Shown: positions 1 through 12,965, numbered from the stretch's first letter. The stretch: DNA of 64,000 bases from Sisyra terminalis (GCA_958496175.1 OY292280.1:8866001-8930000); one strand, 5' to 3'. A program made the numbers and translations. The notes: generated by a model from the sequence alone, not told the origin.

Positions 1-442
1 AGAGTTCATATTTGACTTTTTAAACTCAACGATTTTTTATTTTTTTTTTAAATGAATATTGATTTGATTTTATTAAGTAACATTAAAAATCAACAGTTAC
101 ATTAAGTTTTGATATTAGATTTGCAAATTTTTAAATCATTTCTATTTATTTTTGGAACATGTACATTTGGTCTATTATAGGCCAATATAGCACGTGTCCC
201 AAGTAATAGAAGATCAAATGAATAGTTCATTGGTTTGCCATATTTGGTTCACTATTAAATTATTTATTTCCATTGCAATTAGATCAAAGATACGGCACAT
301 TTTAAAGACGTTAAAAAGACATTATTGAGGAATGAATTAAAAAATATATATGTTAATAAGAAAAGATAAAATAAATATGTGTCACCATGGTCAGTATTTA
401 TTTATTTTAAATCTCTGCAACTTCAAAGTTATTTGCGACTAT
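1..442. other. No gene recognised; AT-rich flank
   Basis: I see no ORF of note, RNA gene or clear repeat end in this stretch. It ends at the target duplication of the MITE that starts at 451. Confidence 0.5.
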
Positions 443-450
443 ACATCCAT

Positions 451-1513
451 TAGGGTGTCCGTTATTTCCCAAATTGATTTTTTTACAGCGATCGCCCCCT
501 GATTTTTTAGTTCAAGATATAAAAAAATATCCAATACAATTAAGCTCTTAATTTCTTGATTAAACCGTGCCGGAATCATGTTACTTTTACCATTTAAATA
601 ACATGGGATTATTTGACTTTTTACTTTTAATTTTTTTTCTCAGAAACTAATGTATGAAAAGATTTAAGATTAAATTATTCCGACGTAAAATTTAATGCTC
701 TACAAAAAAGGTGTCTTATAAATTTTCGATTAAATCACTCCATTAAAAGTTATTCAACATTTAAATATTTAACGACAAATCAATCGACTATAAGCTCAAT
801 AAAAATGATGTTGACTACAAGTTCTAAGAAATTTCTCATAGATGGCGTCAGGTGAAATGGTAAAAATTCGAATAATAATTGAACTTTAGTCGATAGTCTA
901 ATTAAATAGTATGAAATTCACTTCGTAGGTACAAAATATTGATTAAAGTACGAAAATTTATCCAGGATAAATTGAATTTCACGACTATAGCGAATTCGGA
1001 TTTTATGTCACCGGTTTTAATTGTCAAAAAATGATTTTTTTTTTGTTTAATTTTCAGTTCAAGCCATAAAATTAACACAAATAATTACTTGCGCTCTAAT
1101 GATAATAATTTTTATCTTCTCTTCCAATGATTTTATAGTTAAAAAAGTAAAAATGAGCAAAAAGTTGAAAATATTGCAAGAATTATATTAGGTACAAGTG
1201 AAATGTTGAATAACTTTTAATGGAGTGATTTAATCGAAAATTTATAAAAACCTTTTTTGTAGAGCGTTAAATTTTACGTCCGAATAATTTAATCTTAAAT
1301 CTTTTCATACATTTGTTTCTGAGAAAAAAAATTAAAAGTAAAAAGTCAAATAATCCCATGTTATTTAAATGGTAAAAGTAACATGATTCCGGCACGGTTT
1401 AATCAAGAAATTAAGAGCTTAATTATATTGGATAATTTTTTTTATGTCTTAAACTAAAAATTCAGGGGGCGATTGTAGTAAAAAATTCAATTTGGGAAAT
1501 AACGGACACCCTA
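451..1513. mobile_element. hAT-like long-TIR MITE, copy 1
   Basis: The element starts TAGGGTGTCCGTTATTTCCC, and its right end is the inverse of that. The arms stay complementary for hundreds of bases, for example the block with GTGCCGGAATCATGTTAC near 570 and its inverse near 1375-1395. Flanks are ACATCCAT (443-450) and ATATCCAT (1514-1521), an 8-bp duplication with one mismatch. The 8-bp duplication and TAGGG end suggest hAT, but no transposase is present. A sister copy is at 54637-55665. Confidence 0.85.
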
Positions 1514-1849
1514 ATATCCATACACTTCTTGACATACAATCAATATTAATATAATAAGTATAATTATTCATTAACATGTCAATAATTTTTTTTTAATAAT
1601 GCTAACGAAATAGCAAATATCGGCTAGTTTTCGTGAAAAATTATTCTATAATTTTTTTTCCCAGAAAAACTAATTTATGAGGGTGGGAAGGGGTTGACCA
1701 CTTTACGTAATATCAGTACATGTTTGATTTATTGAAGATGAATTTAATTACAAGAAATTAATTGAAATTTATTGGTGTCTATGAAAAATTATCACTTATT
1801 TAAATCATACGTCCGGAAAATTAAGCCATAACCGTTACTAATTTTACAA

Positions 1850-2439
1850 ATAGATATCACATTATTTTATTTTTTTTTTGTCCTAAAATTATCAATAATG
1901 TTATACAGCAAAAATGCGATAAGGAACTTGAAACGTAATGAAATCAATTAATTTTTGTCGTTTGTTTATTTTTTTAAGACAATTTATGATAACAAAGAGA
2001 ACGAAATGATTTTTTTCGTCATGTTTGTAACATAAATAAAAATCTTTCTTTCTCTTTCTATCTCTTTGAATAGCGGTTTCTATTAAGAAAATGTAAAGGT
2101 TACTCTTACTAGGCAAAAATTTTGTTTATCTTAGTCATACGACACTTGGGTGTTCGAATTTTAATGTAATAATTACTATTGAAATTATAAGTTTCATATA
2201 TCAAATTTCTTACGATTTTATGGTTTAAATAAAATTTAGTTCATTCCTATTGTAAAGCACAATAAAACAATAGGCAGTCTTTGTCTGATTGTTGAGTTAT
2301 TCAGTTCAATATCAATTAATCAGCAATTATCAGATCAATTATAAATGGATTTTTGCTTTGGTGATATTTGTGACCATCGGAGCGGCGTAAGACATCATCA
2401 CTGAATTTTGTTGAAAGACAAAAAATCGATTTGATCTTG
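1850..2439 (+). promoter_or_regulatory. Type I promoter/first-exon module A (decayed donor)
   Basis: This block resembles the modules near 9.1-9.49 kb and 33.9-34.2 kb. All three contain a TCACTGAATTTTG / TTGCTGAATTT block followed by an A-rich run and AATTTGATC.... In B and C the block ends in CAG|GTTAGT; here the same position reads TTG|GTTTGT, a weaker donor. Upstream parts (TACGACACTTGG and TTAATGTAATAATTACTATT near 2140-2185) also match the module near 35.95-36.01 kb. I infer an old duplicated first exon upstream of X1. There is no transcript evidence. Confidence 0.5.
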
Positions 2440-2546
2440 GTTTGTGTTTTTTTTTTATCAATTTTTCGTCATTGTTAATCGTTATACAAATAATTCGTTC
2501 TGCAATTAATTATTCAAAAATACTTAACTCTTGGGTATTAAATTAT

Positions 2547-2648
<102 letters not shown>

Positions 2649-2651
2649 CTA

Positions 2652-3150
2652 AACCATCTTTGGTAAAAGCGATCCCATGAAATGCCGCTGAGATATAGAA
2701 ATTTAAAAATAAAAAATCAGAGTTTCCGTGTATTTTCAATGGGAAATCTTTACACGTCTTGGTCGAGGACTTAAAATTAATATTAAGGGCTCAAACTTTC
2801 AGAGAATTTTTTTTTTCGATATATCCAACAAAATTTCACGGAAACTCTGATTTTTTATTTTTAAATTTCTATATCTCAGCGGCATTTCATGGGATCGCTT
2901 TTACCGAAGATGGTTTTTTCTCAAAATTAAACGCTCTACAAAAGTGCCCATTGCGACAAAGTCGTAACTCACACCGGCGAGGTAGTACGGGCCACTGAAC
3001 CTGATTTTTCCATAAAATTCGCGTTTCTTTTGCATTTATCTCGTAAATAACAAGAGGTACGGAAAAATTATAAATAAAAAACTTGTAGAGAATTTGATTT
3101 CCTACAAAAAAGGTCTTGTAGACCAAATCGCTAAGATCAATATTAAACGA
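2652..3150. mobile_element. Partial copy of the 27.2-kb hAT-like MITE
   Basis: Nearly the same sequence occurs inside 27239-28034, including CTATATCTCAGCGGCATTTC, the stretch with CACACCGG.GAGGTAGTACGG, and the segment with TCTCGTAAATAACAAGAG. Here the block is truncated. The left arm starts at the TA microsatellite and the right end stops at AAACGAGATAT. Confidence 0.8.
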
Positions 3151-3349
3151 GATATATATTTACAAATTTGTTTTTCGAATTACAATTTTTTTGTATTTAT
3201 AGGAATCACTATCTTGAAGTGTAGTAGTAAATTTAATCCCGAAATTGTATTGATCTTGCGAAAATATCCTAAACTTTTTTTGCAAAACGTAAGTATCTTC
3301 GATAAATTTTTTTTTATTATTCGACAATTTTTTAATTGAAATAATTTAT

Positions 3350-4605
3350 AAATATTATTTATAAATTTAACGGGGAGTTCCTAATATCGTTATGATCGTT
3401 GTCCATTACCGTTGGCCGTTAGCAAAACAATACAAATATATTTCCCATAAGACCTAACATTGAAATTTTTAAACTAAAAACATATTTTCTTTGGTAATGA
3501 ATCGAAAACCCGCATTTTTATTCACCATTTTTGATTTATTTTAACTTCTTCTTCAATAATTAGTTCTTAAATAATGGCGCCGAAAATAATTAAATTAAGC
3601 TAATTAAGGCTTGCTGAAGTAAAGTAATTTTACACTGATTATTATAGAAGCTTAGGTCTTGCAATTGGGATATAATTGGAACTTTAGTAACCCAAACACC
3701 ATTAAACATTTCGTATTAAAATTTTTAAAGTTTACTGTTGACCGAGTGATGAAGGTGGCTGCTCCAAAACTTATAGGTGTTGGATTTAAATCTCGTATCG
3801 AGCAAATTTTTAATTATTCTTGATTTACGGAATTATATTAACCCTCGAGTCGCTTAAGACCTTTATAGTAAAAAAACGACAGTAAGTAACTTAAAAAAAA
3901 TATGTATTATAAAAATAATTTTTTTTCGTAAAATCACTACTAAGTTCACATTTGTTTAAAACTTTAACCAAAAATCAATGGGCTATAGTACTACTTTTTA
4001 AAGTACCTCTTATATCTTTTTAAAATTGTATGGTATATTCCATGGTTGTTTTAAGGATATGTAATATTATGTTGCAGTTATACAACATGTTTCTATTGAT
4101 CCAATTATAGATTTTTAGCCAAAAGTTTAATCGTTGAATTACGTTTTTCTGCATAATTAAATAATTGATTTAAATATATTTTTTTTACTGAAAGAAATCA
4201 CCAATAAATGAAGCTTTTTATTTTATTATTACTCTTTTCATTTACCATACGCATACCGTGGCTGTCCAAAAGTTATGTGGCGTTATGTTGCATACACACC
4301 ACATGAGTATATTGTGCTATAGGGAATTTTTTTGGTTAAATTTCGTGCATTTATTAAAGAATAATAACTTATTGTTGATAAAGAAAGTAATATATGTACT
4401 CTAATACTTATGGCCCTCAAAATATATCCAATAATCATATCCTCGTAGTTTGTAAATTTTATGTGCAGTTGTGTAGCATTAACCCCACATAAACGGATTA
4501 TATAATGGGGTAGAAAAATTTTTATTTATAGTGCATAGTATCGTTTTTTTATACCAAATCAATGATAATTATAGATATTCAACAATTTTTTTATCGAAAT
4601 AATTA
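3350..4605. repeat. 1.26-kb tandem repeat, unit 1
   Basis: The motif AACGGGGAGTTCCTAA occurs at 3369 and again at 4627, and the sequence between recurs in the next unit with many substitutions. The unit contains a tRNA-like block (GACCGAGTGATGAAGGTGGC near 3741) and the motif GTTATGTGGCGTTATGTTG near 4273. No ORF is conserved between units, so this looks non-coding. Confidence 0.85.
3738..3835 (+). repeat. tRNA-derived SINE-like block (unit 1)
   Basis: An A-box-like GACCGAGTGATGAAGG is followed by GCTCCAAAA, a B-box-like GGATTTAAATCTC and the tail ATCGAGCAAATTTTTAA. The same order on the opposite strand appears near 36.46, 40.29 and 47.2 kb. The promoter boxes look tRNA-Ser/Leu-like, but stems do not pair, so this is not a functional tRNA. 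Confidence 0.6.
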
Positions 4606-5800
4606 TTAGACATTTTTAATAAATTAAACGGGGAGTTCCTAACAACGTTATGATCATTGTACATTACCGTTGGCCGTTAGCGAAATAAAACAAATATATT
4701 TCCCATAAGACCTAACATTGAAATTTTTGAACTAAAACAGATTTTCTTTGATAATGAAACGGAAATCTGTATTTTTTATTGATTTTTTTCGATTTATTTT
4801 AACTTTTTCTTCAATAATTCGTTCTTAAATCATGGCGCCGGAAATAATTAGAATAAGCTAATTAAAGTTTGCCAAAGTAAACTAATCATACACCGATTAT
4901 TATAAAAGCTTGGGCCCTGCCATTGGGATGTAATTGGAACTTTTGTAACCCAAACACCATTAAACAATTCGTATTAAAATTTTTCAATTTTACTGTTGGC
5001 CGAGTGATCAAGGTGGCCGCTCTAAAACTATTAGGTGTTGGATTCAAATTTCGTATCGAGCAAATTTTTAATATTTCTTGGTTAACGGAATTATTTTAAC
5101 CCTAGAGTCGCTAAAGATCTTTATAATTATAGCGACAGTAAATAACTATTAAAAAAAATATGTATTTTAATAAAATTATATTTCCGTAAATTCGCTACAA
5201 AATTCAGATTTGTTTAAAACTTTAACCAAAAAACGAAGGGCTAGAGTACTTCTTTTTTTTAGTATCTCTCATATCTTTTTAACATTTTAGAGTAATCCCA
5301 TGGTTGTTTTAAGGATATGTAATATTGTGTTGCATTTTTACTACATATTTCCATTGAACCAATTATAGATTTTTTAGCCAAAAGTTTAATCGTTGATTTA
5401 CGTTTTTTTGCTTAGTTAAATAATTAATTAAATAACTTTATTTTACCGAAGGAAATCACATATAAATGAAGCTTTTCATTTTATTGTTACTCTTTTCATT
5501 TAACATACGCATACCGTGGCTGTTCAAAAGTTATGTGGCGTTATGTTACATTCACACCACATATGCTTTTCGAATTACAGGGTAAAAAAAAAAATAAAAA
5601 TTTAAGGAATTTTTTTAAAATTTTTTGAAATTTTAATTTTGAATTCACCAAATATTGATGAATCAATTTCTATTACGGCACAACTACTTATAGACCACAA
5701 AATATAGCAAATACTCTTACACTTATGGTGTGTACATTTATGTGTAGTCGTGTGGCATATACTCCACATACAATGTTTATGCTGCACGGTAAAAAAATAT
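4606..5800. repeat. 1.26-kb tandem repeat, unit 2
   Basis: Second unit of the tandem repeat, with the same landmarks: AACGGGGAGTTCCTAA at 4627, the tRNA-like block near 4996 and GTTATGTGGCGTTATGTT near 5532. It ends near TGTGTAGTCGTGTGGCAT (about 5740-5758). Confidence 0.85.
4992..5090 (+). repeat. tRNA-derived SINE-like block (unit 2)
   Basis: GGCCGAGTGATCAAGGTGGCCGC (split A box) and GTTGGATTCAAAT (B-box-like) are followed by GTATCGAGCAAATTTTTAA. It is closer to the tRNA-like consensus than the unit-1 copy. Confidence 0.6.
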
Positions 5801-7190
5801 CGAAAAAAAAATAAATATTTATTTGCAAATTTATGTTATTTTCTTGGCAAATAATGAAAATGAAACTAATATTTGATACTTTGTAACATTAAGTTGACAT
5901 TTTAGTTACAATTAAATTTATTCCATTTAAAAGTGAATGGCAATTGTCAGTTTCAAAAGCTTAAAACTATCCTTTGTACTTTTTTTTGGATTTGAAAATT
6001 GTCCATTTGGCAACTTTGGAGTGCAGTTGAGTTTGATCCTTTAACAACAGGAGAAAACTAATTCACTAAATATTTTGGTAATAAGCATTTTTCATGTTTT
6101 AATGAAGAAAATTTATCCTTATAGAGAAAATCTTCCCCTAATAGGACCTCGAAAAAAAATCGTAAATGCAGTGCATATGCAACTCGCAATGCATCGCATT
6201 CGGTCAATGTTTTCGGATATTATTATTGTAGTTGTACCAAAATTGTACGTCTACTAGAAACTTTCAACAAATCCCATAGTTTCGTTTTTCTGCATTCTAC
6301 TATCGAAATACCAAAACGTTGGTATTTGATTTCTATAAAGTACAATAGTATTTGTCCATAAGTTACCTTGGCAAAAATTTCATAGTATTCACAAACCACT
6401 ATCGGTTAATAGGAATTTTAAATATTGAAAAGAATAGGGAAGGACATTAAATAGTTTCCATGATTTTTGACAACTTTTCCGGATGCAACACGGAGTAGCT
6501 AGGGTTCAAATATTTTTGCATAAATTTGTGCATTTGTGCAATCATTATTTGCATTTTCTGAGAACATTTACCATAGTAGTGTATATTTTTTTTAAACCAT
6601 CAGAAAGTAGAGATTTCAACAAACAAAAAACACACCAACTTTTTTAAAAAAGCAGATATTTTGACGTGAGAATTTTCGATTGAAAATTAGGGTGCTTTTT
6701 GGATATTAAGTCAAAATAAGGTGAAATAATGAATATTTTAATTAAAAAAAATTACTGTATGTTTGGGACATACAAAGGTAGGTTTTCACCAAATTTCGTG
6801 AAAAAATAATTTTTTTTGCAAAAAATAAAAATAAAAAACCAAAAACTCGGTTATTCGAATTTTTCACATAAATTTTGAGGTTATGTGAAAAAATTGTCGA
6901 TACAAAAGTTGTAGATCTTTTAATTACCTACAACTTTGCTATTTAACTTTTTTTTATAGGACTTGCAGTTTTACCGGAAATTGAGATTAACCGTTTTTTA
7001 CCCTTAAAAACTCACCCCCTTCCCCTTCCCGACCTCAGATCGCCCGTAATTTATATATTTTTTTCATTTTTGTTATATTCTCTACCTTTTTCAATGGGTT
7101 TCATTCTACTATAATTTTTTTTGGTCTCAAAAATTATCGACCCTGGTCTATTAAGAATTATTCATATGTAAGTTTTAACGTTTAACATAT
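5801..7190. other. No gene recognised; TE-like AT-rich DNA
   Basis: No convincing ORF or target duplication. The stretch around 6640-7140 has the short poly-A/T-rich inverted segments usual for MITE debris (GTTGTAGATC near 6908 and its partial inverse ACCTACAACTT near 6926), but I could not define ends. Confidence 0.4.
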
Positions 7191-7196
7191 TAAACT

Positions 7197-7266
7197 TCTG
7201 ATGGTCGAGTAGATAAGTGCCGCACAACTGGAGTCCAGGTCCCGTGTTCGAATCCCGTTTGGGTCA
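7197..7266 (+). repeat. tRNA-like pseudogene or SINE head
   Basis: TGGTCGAGTAGATAAG resembles an A box and GTGTTCGAATCCC a B box, at tRNA-like spacing, and a T-run follows. The acceptor and T-arm stems do not pair convincingly, so I do not call a functional tRNA. Confidence 0.4.
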
Positions 7267-7479
7267 ATTTTTTTTTGTTTTAACAATTGATCCGATTCCT
7301 TATAATAAAATAAATGTATCACATAATAATATTAATTCCTGTTTCCAGACTTTCGTTGGTAGAAATATTTGATCGAATAGTTCCAGATGGAATTGATTGA
7401 TAAATCGGTCAGTAACTCCCTAAAGTTAGCCCCCCAACAACTGATTTATCCATATACCATTTATACCATATAAAAAAAT

Positions 7480-8010
7480 CTTAGTACATTCCTTGGTAGT
7501 TTGAATTTTATGTGGTGCTGTATTGCATATATTCCACATATTTCTTTAATCCATGAGATAGAAAATTATATATTTTAAGTCAATAGTTAAAACGTTGAAT
7601 TACATTTTTTCTATCGAATTAATGTTTTAATATAAATTTACTTTTAAGTACCGATCGAGTTTTCCTTTGGATAAAGTTACTTAACTTTCATAGGAACTCA
7701 AAATATTTACCATTCATACACCCCAGTAGTCCGAAAGTTATGTGACGTTATGTTGCATACACACCACATAAGCATATGGGCTTGTAGGGATAGAAAAAAA
7801 ATAAAAAATCAAGAAAAAATTTATCAATTTCTGACATTTTTTAAAATATATTTAAAAAACTTTGGTAAATGAAACAATTTAAGTGCACTAATACTTATAG
7901 CCCACAAAATATATCGAATCCTCATATACTTATGGTATGAAAATTTTATGTGTAGTTGTGTGGCATTGATGCCTCATATACAGTTTCAGTAGCCGCGAAA
8001 AAAAAAAGTA
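7480..8010. repeat. Diverged third copy of part of the 1.26-kb repeat
   Basis: It shares CGAAAGTTATGTGACGTTATG (7732 region), CACACCACATAAGCATAT and TGTGTAGTTGTGTGGCATT with units 1 and 2, but is separated from them by 1.7 kb. Confidence 0.65.
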
Positions 8011-8029
8011 AAATACATTGGCAAAAATG

Positions 8030-8345
8030 AAATTAATTTTTTTCCTCAAATTAGGTTTTCCCAAAATTTTCCAAAAAAACATAACTTGAAACATAATTAA
8101 ACCCGCTTTTCTCCCAAATTTTTGCATCGTTTGTGAAAATCAAGTTTTCTCACAAAATATATTTAAAAATATAATTCTAAAGTATAACATTGAGTTTTTT
8201 TTGAAATTCGGAAAATATTTTTTACACTTTCTGATTCAGCCAACTTTTTCCACTAGTGAAAATCAATACAATATTGAATAGGCGTTCCATATATAAATTT
8301 TCATCGTTTGTGAAAATTAAGTTTTCTCACAAAAAATTTTTGAAA
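8030..8345. repeat. Fragment of the 180-bp satellite/foldback family
   Basis: It contains the landmarks of the element at 19142-22797: TTTTCATCGTTTGTGAAAAT, TTCTCACAAAA, GAAATTCGGAAAATATTTT and CACTTTCTGATTCAGCCAAC. About 1.5 monomers are present, without the terminal arms. Confidence 0.75.
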
Positions 8346-9080
8346 AGGTTATCACCGGTTATGCTATTCGAATTTTACAAGTTTGAAAAAGCAATACAAA
8401 GTCAGCTACAGCGGTGATCGGCCCTCTCGCTCACTCCGCCAACCATATGCAGCCTATCTCTTTCTATTTTAAATAAAAAAAAATCCGTCTGCCGATAGTT
8501 AAACCCCAACAAAACTGTCTGGCTTTTTGTAATTAAAATCTTAAATATTTAATTAATAAGCTGTTCAAATTTCAGAGTGAATCAAACACTTCATTTTGTA
8601 TTAAAAAAAAAATCAACTTTGGAGGGCATTAATTATATGTAAACCCCTTCAAAAGTGTCTGCCATTTTGGATTCTGATTTAAAATTACCTAAACTTTCGA
8701 TTAACGTTTGTTGGTCTGTGAATCAAACACTTTTTTTGGCTTATATTTTATTACACCTTTCACCCATGCGCAGTACCTGGTGTCCCGGGTTGGGTTATGC
8801 AAACACAGGTATTCCTACTTCTCATCCTATAGATACTATCCTTACAAAATTTCAAGGTGCATCAAACATTTCATGAAACTTGTGTTACTAGCTCTTGGAC
8901 TATATATTTTTAGTGATCATATACCTATATCCAATTGAACGATGTTACTTTTTAGATGCAATTTTAAACACCAAATCATGATATTTGGTATCATTTTAAT
9001 TTTGCTAATGGCATCAAAAATTTAACCTTCGATAATTTGAAGAAAGATTACGTTTGATATAAAATATTTGCTATCGCATA
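8346..9080. other. No gene recognised
   Basis: Unique-looking AT-rich DNA. ATCAAACACTT recurs three times (8580, 8723, 8860 region), suggesting old small tandem duplication. The ORFs here overlap one another and show no coding signature. Confidence 0.4.
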
Positions 9081-9089
9081 TTGATTTGT

Positions 9090-9487
9090 TTTTTTAAGCC
9101 TAATTTACGATAAGCGGAAGACTCAAACATTGTTTTCGTCGCCATAAAACATAAATAAACAAATGACTCTCTGATTTGCGCAGTCCATTGGATCAAGTTA
9201 CAGTTACTCTTATTGGTCAGTTCAATTGTTTACATTAGTCTTGAAGCATTTAATTGGCCAATTTTTGTATAAACAATTGCTACTCCAATGAACATTGGGC
9301 CTGCTAATAATGTACCGAATTTTTATTCACTCCTGTTTTAGAGTCCAGCAGAACTGCACGTAGTGATTGTGTTCTTCTTGTGCAATTAAGCAGTAGTCAG
9401 TTCCAGTCTTTGTTCAGTTGTTGTGGCCATTGCTCCAGTGCTTAACACCATTGCTGAATTTGGGGAAGAAAATTCAATTTTCTTCAG
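9090..9487 (+). promoter_or_regulatory. Type I promoter/first-exon module B (probable X1 first exon)
   Basis: The last part reads CACCATTGCTGAATTTGGGG, then an A-rich run, then TTCTTCAG|GTTAGT, with the donor GT at 9488-9489. Module C at 34.2 kb ends ATCCAG|GTTAGT after the same TTGCTGAATTTTGG block. The first 3' splice site downstream on the plus strand that leads into a real gene is AG at 14563-14564 before X1. I infer an X1 leader exon spliced over about 5.1 kb. The transcription start is not determined. Confidence 0.55.
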
Positions 9488-9899
9488 GTTAGTCTCTTTT
9501 CTTTCTCATAACCATAAATTAAAAGTATCAAATTTATAGTTCATTGGAAGCCATTACTATTGTTAACTATATTCTATAGTTTTCCTTATTGGGCATATTT
9601 CTTTGGCGATCATTTATAGAAATGAAAATTTTCCCTCCTTTTTTTTTAATTGTCTAACCATTCTTTATACCATAGTCCCATTATAACTTATTGGATCACC
9701 AAATTTAATTTTTCATGAAAATATAAGAAGGAACTAAGATTATAAAAGGGTTATATTCCAATTTATTAGATTTCCATAAAAATTACGAATATGTTTCCTT
9801 TAAATCGATGACTTTGAAAATAAAATTGACTCCAATTTCGGTCAAACATTATTGTTTTTAAGCTATACTTACTGTTCATTTATTCGCGACTTTTTATAT

Positions 9900-10010
9900 A
9901 CATTAGCGTTGTACATATATGATATATGTATATTATATCATTATAATATACTTATACATATTATATTATATGTATGTATATTATATACATATATGATATA
10001 TCAAATATCA
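9900..10010. repeat. AT-rich palindromic low-complexity tract
   Basis: Alternating TATATG/CATATA words that fold on themselves. No other content is evident. Confidence 0.8.
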
Positions 10011-10202
10011 TTTTAGAGCATCAGATCGTTTAAAATAAATAATACCGATAGTAATTTACGATTATGTAGCAAAAATATTTTGATTTTTGTCACCGAAGAC
10101 TTATAAAATACACAAATTGCGCAAAATGAAACAAAAATATGGAGAAAAATGGCGGCCAAATGACGTCACAAAGATGATTTTTGAAATGAAATTTTTTAAC
10201 AT

Positions 10203-10526
10203 TAAGGTTACCAACTCTCCAGTTTAAATCCGGAGACTCCAGAAAAATAATGTTTTCCCCCGACTTCAGTTTACAAAAACGATTTTCCTCATTTTTCAAT
10301 GTTAATAAAAAGCAAAATTTTCCACTTTTATCAAGCGATAACAATTGATTTTTTATTCAAAAAAATATATATTTATTATATTTCGAATATAGAATGAAGC
10401 AGTAAATCTTGTGAACGTTATTTAGAATACTTGCTAAATTTTTAAGACTGTTTTTTATTGAATACAACTCTTCGGATTTAGTTATACGCTCTCCGGATTT
10501 TCTATAATTTAAAATTGGTAACCCTA
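10203..10526. mobile_element. hAT-like MITE, 324 bp
   Basis: The ends are TAAGGTTACCAACTCTCC and the inverse of TAGGGTTACCAATTTT. Flanks are TTTAACAT (10195-10202) and TTTCACAT (10527-10534), an 8-bp duplication with one mismatch. The 84-codon minus ORF here is an artefact of the element. Confidence 0.8.
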
Positions 10527-10614
10527 TTTCACATACTTATTAAAAAATAGGCATTTGGAATTTAACATTTTCGTACTAGCTATATGATTTTTATTATGAA
10601 AAAAAATTTTTGCT

Positions 10615-10870
10615 TATATCCCTTTTAAGTCGGTCACAATCTGACAACGTTGCATTTTCTACTTTGGTTTTTAGTTCTATTCGCGATTTTTTGTAAATTC
10701 AATTCAAATATGATAAAATTGTCTTTTGGGGCCGAAATTTTTCGGTAAATTTTCGAATCAAATTAAAAATTTAGTAGAAAATACAACGTTGCCAGATTAT
10801 GACGTACATAAATAATTGCATGCGAATTTCATGAGATTTTCAACGACCTAAGAGGAACATGAGCCCAGAT
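10615..10870. mobile_element. Diverged copy of the GGCTCAAGTG MITE family
   Basis: It contains CAATCTGACAACGTTGCATT near 10637 and the inverse ACAACGTTGCCAGATTATG near 10782, the inner arms shared with copies at 24124, 41133, 43817 and 52466. The ends have decayed. Confidence 0.6.
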
Positions 10871-11539
10871 AATCGTAGATTAGTAACTGGGGCATTTCAC
10901 GTGAAGTGGACAGCGAAAAAAAAGTGATGTTCTGAAATTTGTTCATATTTGGCATAATTGTACTTCTAGTAAGTATGAATGTGGGTGCAAAATATTTTTT
11001 TCGATTGATGATTATTTGCCTAGTTATACGCTTATAAAGAATTGTCGTTTTTGAAATTCGTATTTTTTGAAAAAAAATTTCAAAGAAATTTTTTTTTTTA
11101 AAATATTAAATATGGCGGTTTAAATAGAACATATGCTGTTCTTTCTAATTAAGAAATAAAACTGGACATTTTTATTTTTTTTTTATATACAAAACCGGAA
11201 GTAAACTTTTCAAATCAGAATTTTAGTAACTTCGACCATTTGGATTTTTGATTTTTTTGTTTCAAAATATAGCCTAAAGTACACTTATAATATACCAAAA
11301 GTTTCATAATGGGATCTGCAATAGTTTAGGAGATACAGGAATTAAAGTACATAGGTGTCGTACTGAGGGTCGTACCCTAGCTACCTTAGGTCCACTGGTT
11401 TACGTAATATAACACTAACACGCTGCAATAATTATATTTATTATCCTACTTAAGCGTATTTAATGCTCTTACAATGTTGTTGGGTAATTATTATTCAAAT
11501 TGAAATAGTACTTATTGAAAAAAAATTTAGTAGGAAATA

Positions 11540-11908
11540 GTAGTTTAAAATAAATTTCGTGATAAGTAATAAAATCGTCTGCTAGCCAAAGAGGTTGAAT
11601 GATTAGAGTAAACGTACTCCATAAACCCCATGTTAAACTTAAACTTTCATTTCCCCTCAATTTTCCAAGTGGTCGTACTCCTTCCACAGCATATTTGTAC
11701 AAAATTGTTCTAATTGTTTTAACGAAGAGAGGAGAGTTTATATTATGTACAAATATGCTGTGGAAGGGGTACGACCACTCGGAAAATGGAGGGGAAATGA
11801 AAGTTTAAGTTTAACATGGGGTTTATGGAGCACGTTTACTCTAATCATTCAACCTCTTTGGCTAGCAGACGATTTTATTACTTATCACGAAATTTATTTT
11901 AAACTTTT
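11540..11908. repeat. Nested foldback (about 150-bp arms)
   Basis: CCACAGCATATTTGTAC near 11685 is inverted as GTACAAATATGCTGTGG near 11745, and the arms continue through CCCCATGTTAAACTTAAAC and its inverse to TCGTGATAAGTAATAAAATC and its inverse. A related single arm is at 31439-31625. Confidence 0.85.
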
Positions 11909-11981
11909 TCTATTTTTTTTAAAATAAGAACACAATTCAGGTTGTTTAAGATCGGTTTTTTTATTTAATATTTTTATTATT

Positions 11982-12025
11982 CAATTAGCTACGTTTCGTT
12001 ACTTATCGTAACTTCATCAAGCTTC
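11982..12025 (-). ncRNA. Degenerate hammerhead-like motif
   Basis: Read on the minus strand it has TTGATGA where CTGATGA is expected, then the hairpin GTTAC-GATAA-GTAAC, GAAA and CGTAGC. The first core base is changed, so activity is unlikely. Confidence 0.55.
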
Positions 12026-12965
12026 TATAAAAAATTAAAATAATTACATAATATGTCAATCATACATAAATTTCAAAACTATAATAATATACATATAATA
12101 TAGATAATATAAAATATTTGTAATTAAATAATAATAACTAACTCAAAATTTCAAAATAGATATTATTATAAACAATTAAATATATAAAAATAAAATTAAT
12201 TAATAAAATACCTTGATTTACATTAATATAATATTTTAAATTTAAATTCCATAAATAAATAAAAATTAAAAAATTACACACTCTACCCATACACATTACA
12301 TGTAAATTCAGTGGCGCCTGATGAGCCCAACTAACATCCAACCGCGCATTATTCAAACATAGGTCCACCAATTTAAACTTTTTTTTTTATTTAACACTAT
12401 TTTTTTTAAATTTATAAAGCAAATTAGAATATATCCCACTTAAATTTTTTGTGTCTGTTCTAAAATTTACATATTGATTCACGTATTTTTAAATAATACT
12501 GTAAATTTTAGAACAGACACAGAAAATTTAAGTGGGATATATTCTAATTTGCTTTATAAATTTAAAAAAAATAGTGTTAAATAAAAAAAAAAGTTTAAAT
12601 TGGTGGACCTATGTTTGAATAATGCGCGGTTGGATGTTAGTTGGGCTCATTAGGCGCCACTGAATTTACATGTAATGTGTATGAGTAGAGTGTGTAATTT
12701 TTTTATTTTTATTTATTTATTAAATTTAAATTGAAAATATTTTATTTTTGTGAATCAAGGTATTTTATCAATTAATTTTAGTAATATATATTTAATTATT
12801 TATTATAATTTCTCTTAAAATATTTGTCATATTTTGAAATTTTGAGTTAGTTATTATTATTTAATTACAAATATTTTATATTGTCTATATTACATGTATA
12901 TTATTATAGTTTTGAAATTTTTTTATGATTGACATATTTTGTAAATATTTTAATTTTTTATAGAA

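Noticed and set aside
7197..7266. Possible functional tRNA gene
   Set aside because: The A- and B-box-like words are present, but acceptor and T stems do not pair. Kept only as a tRNA-like repeat.
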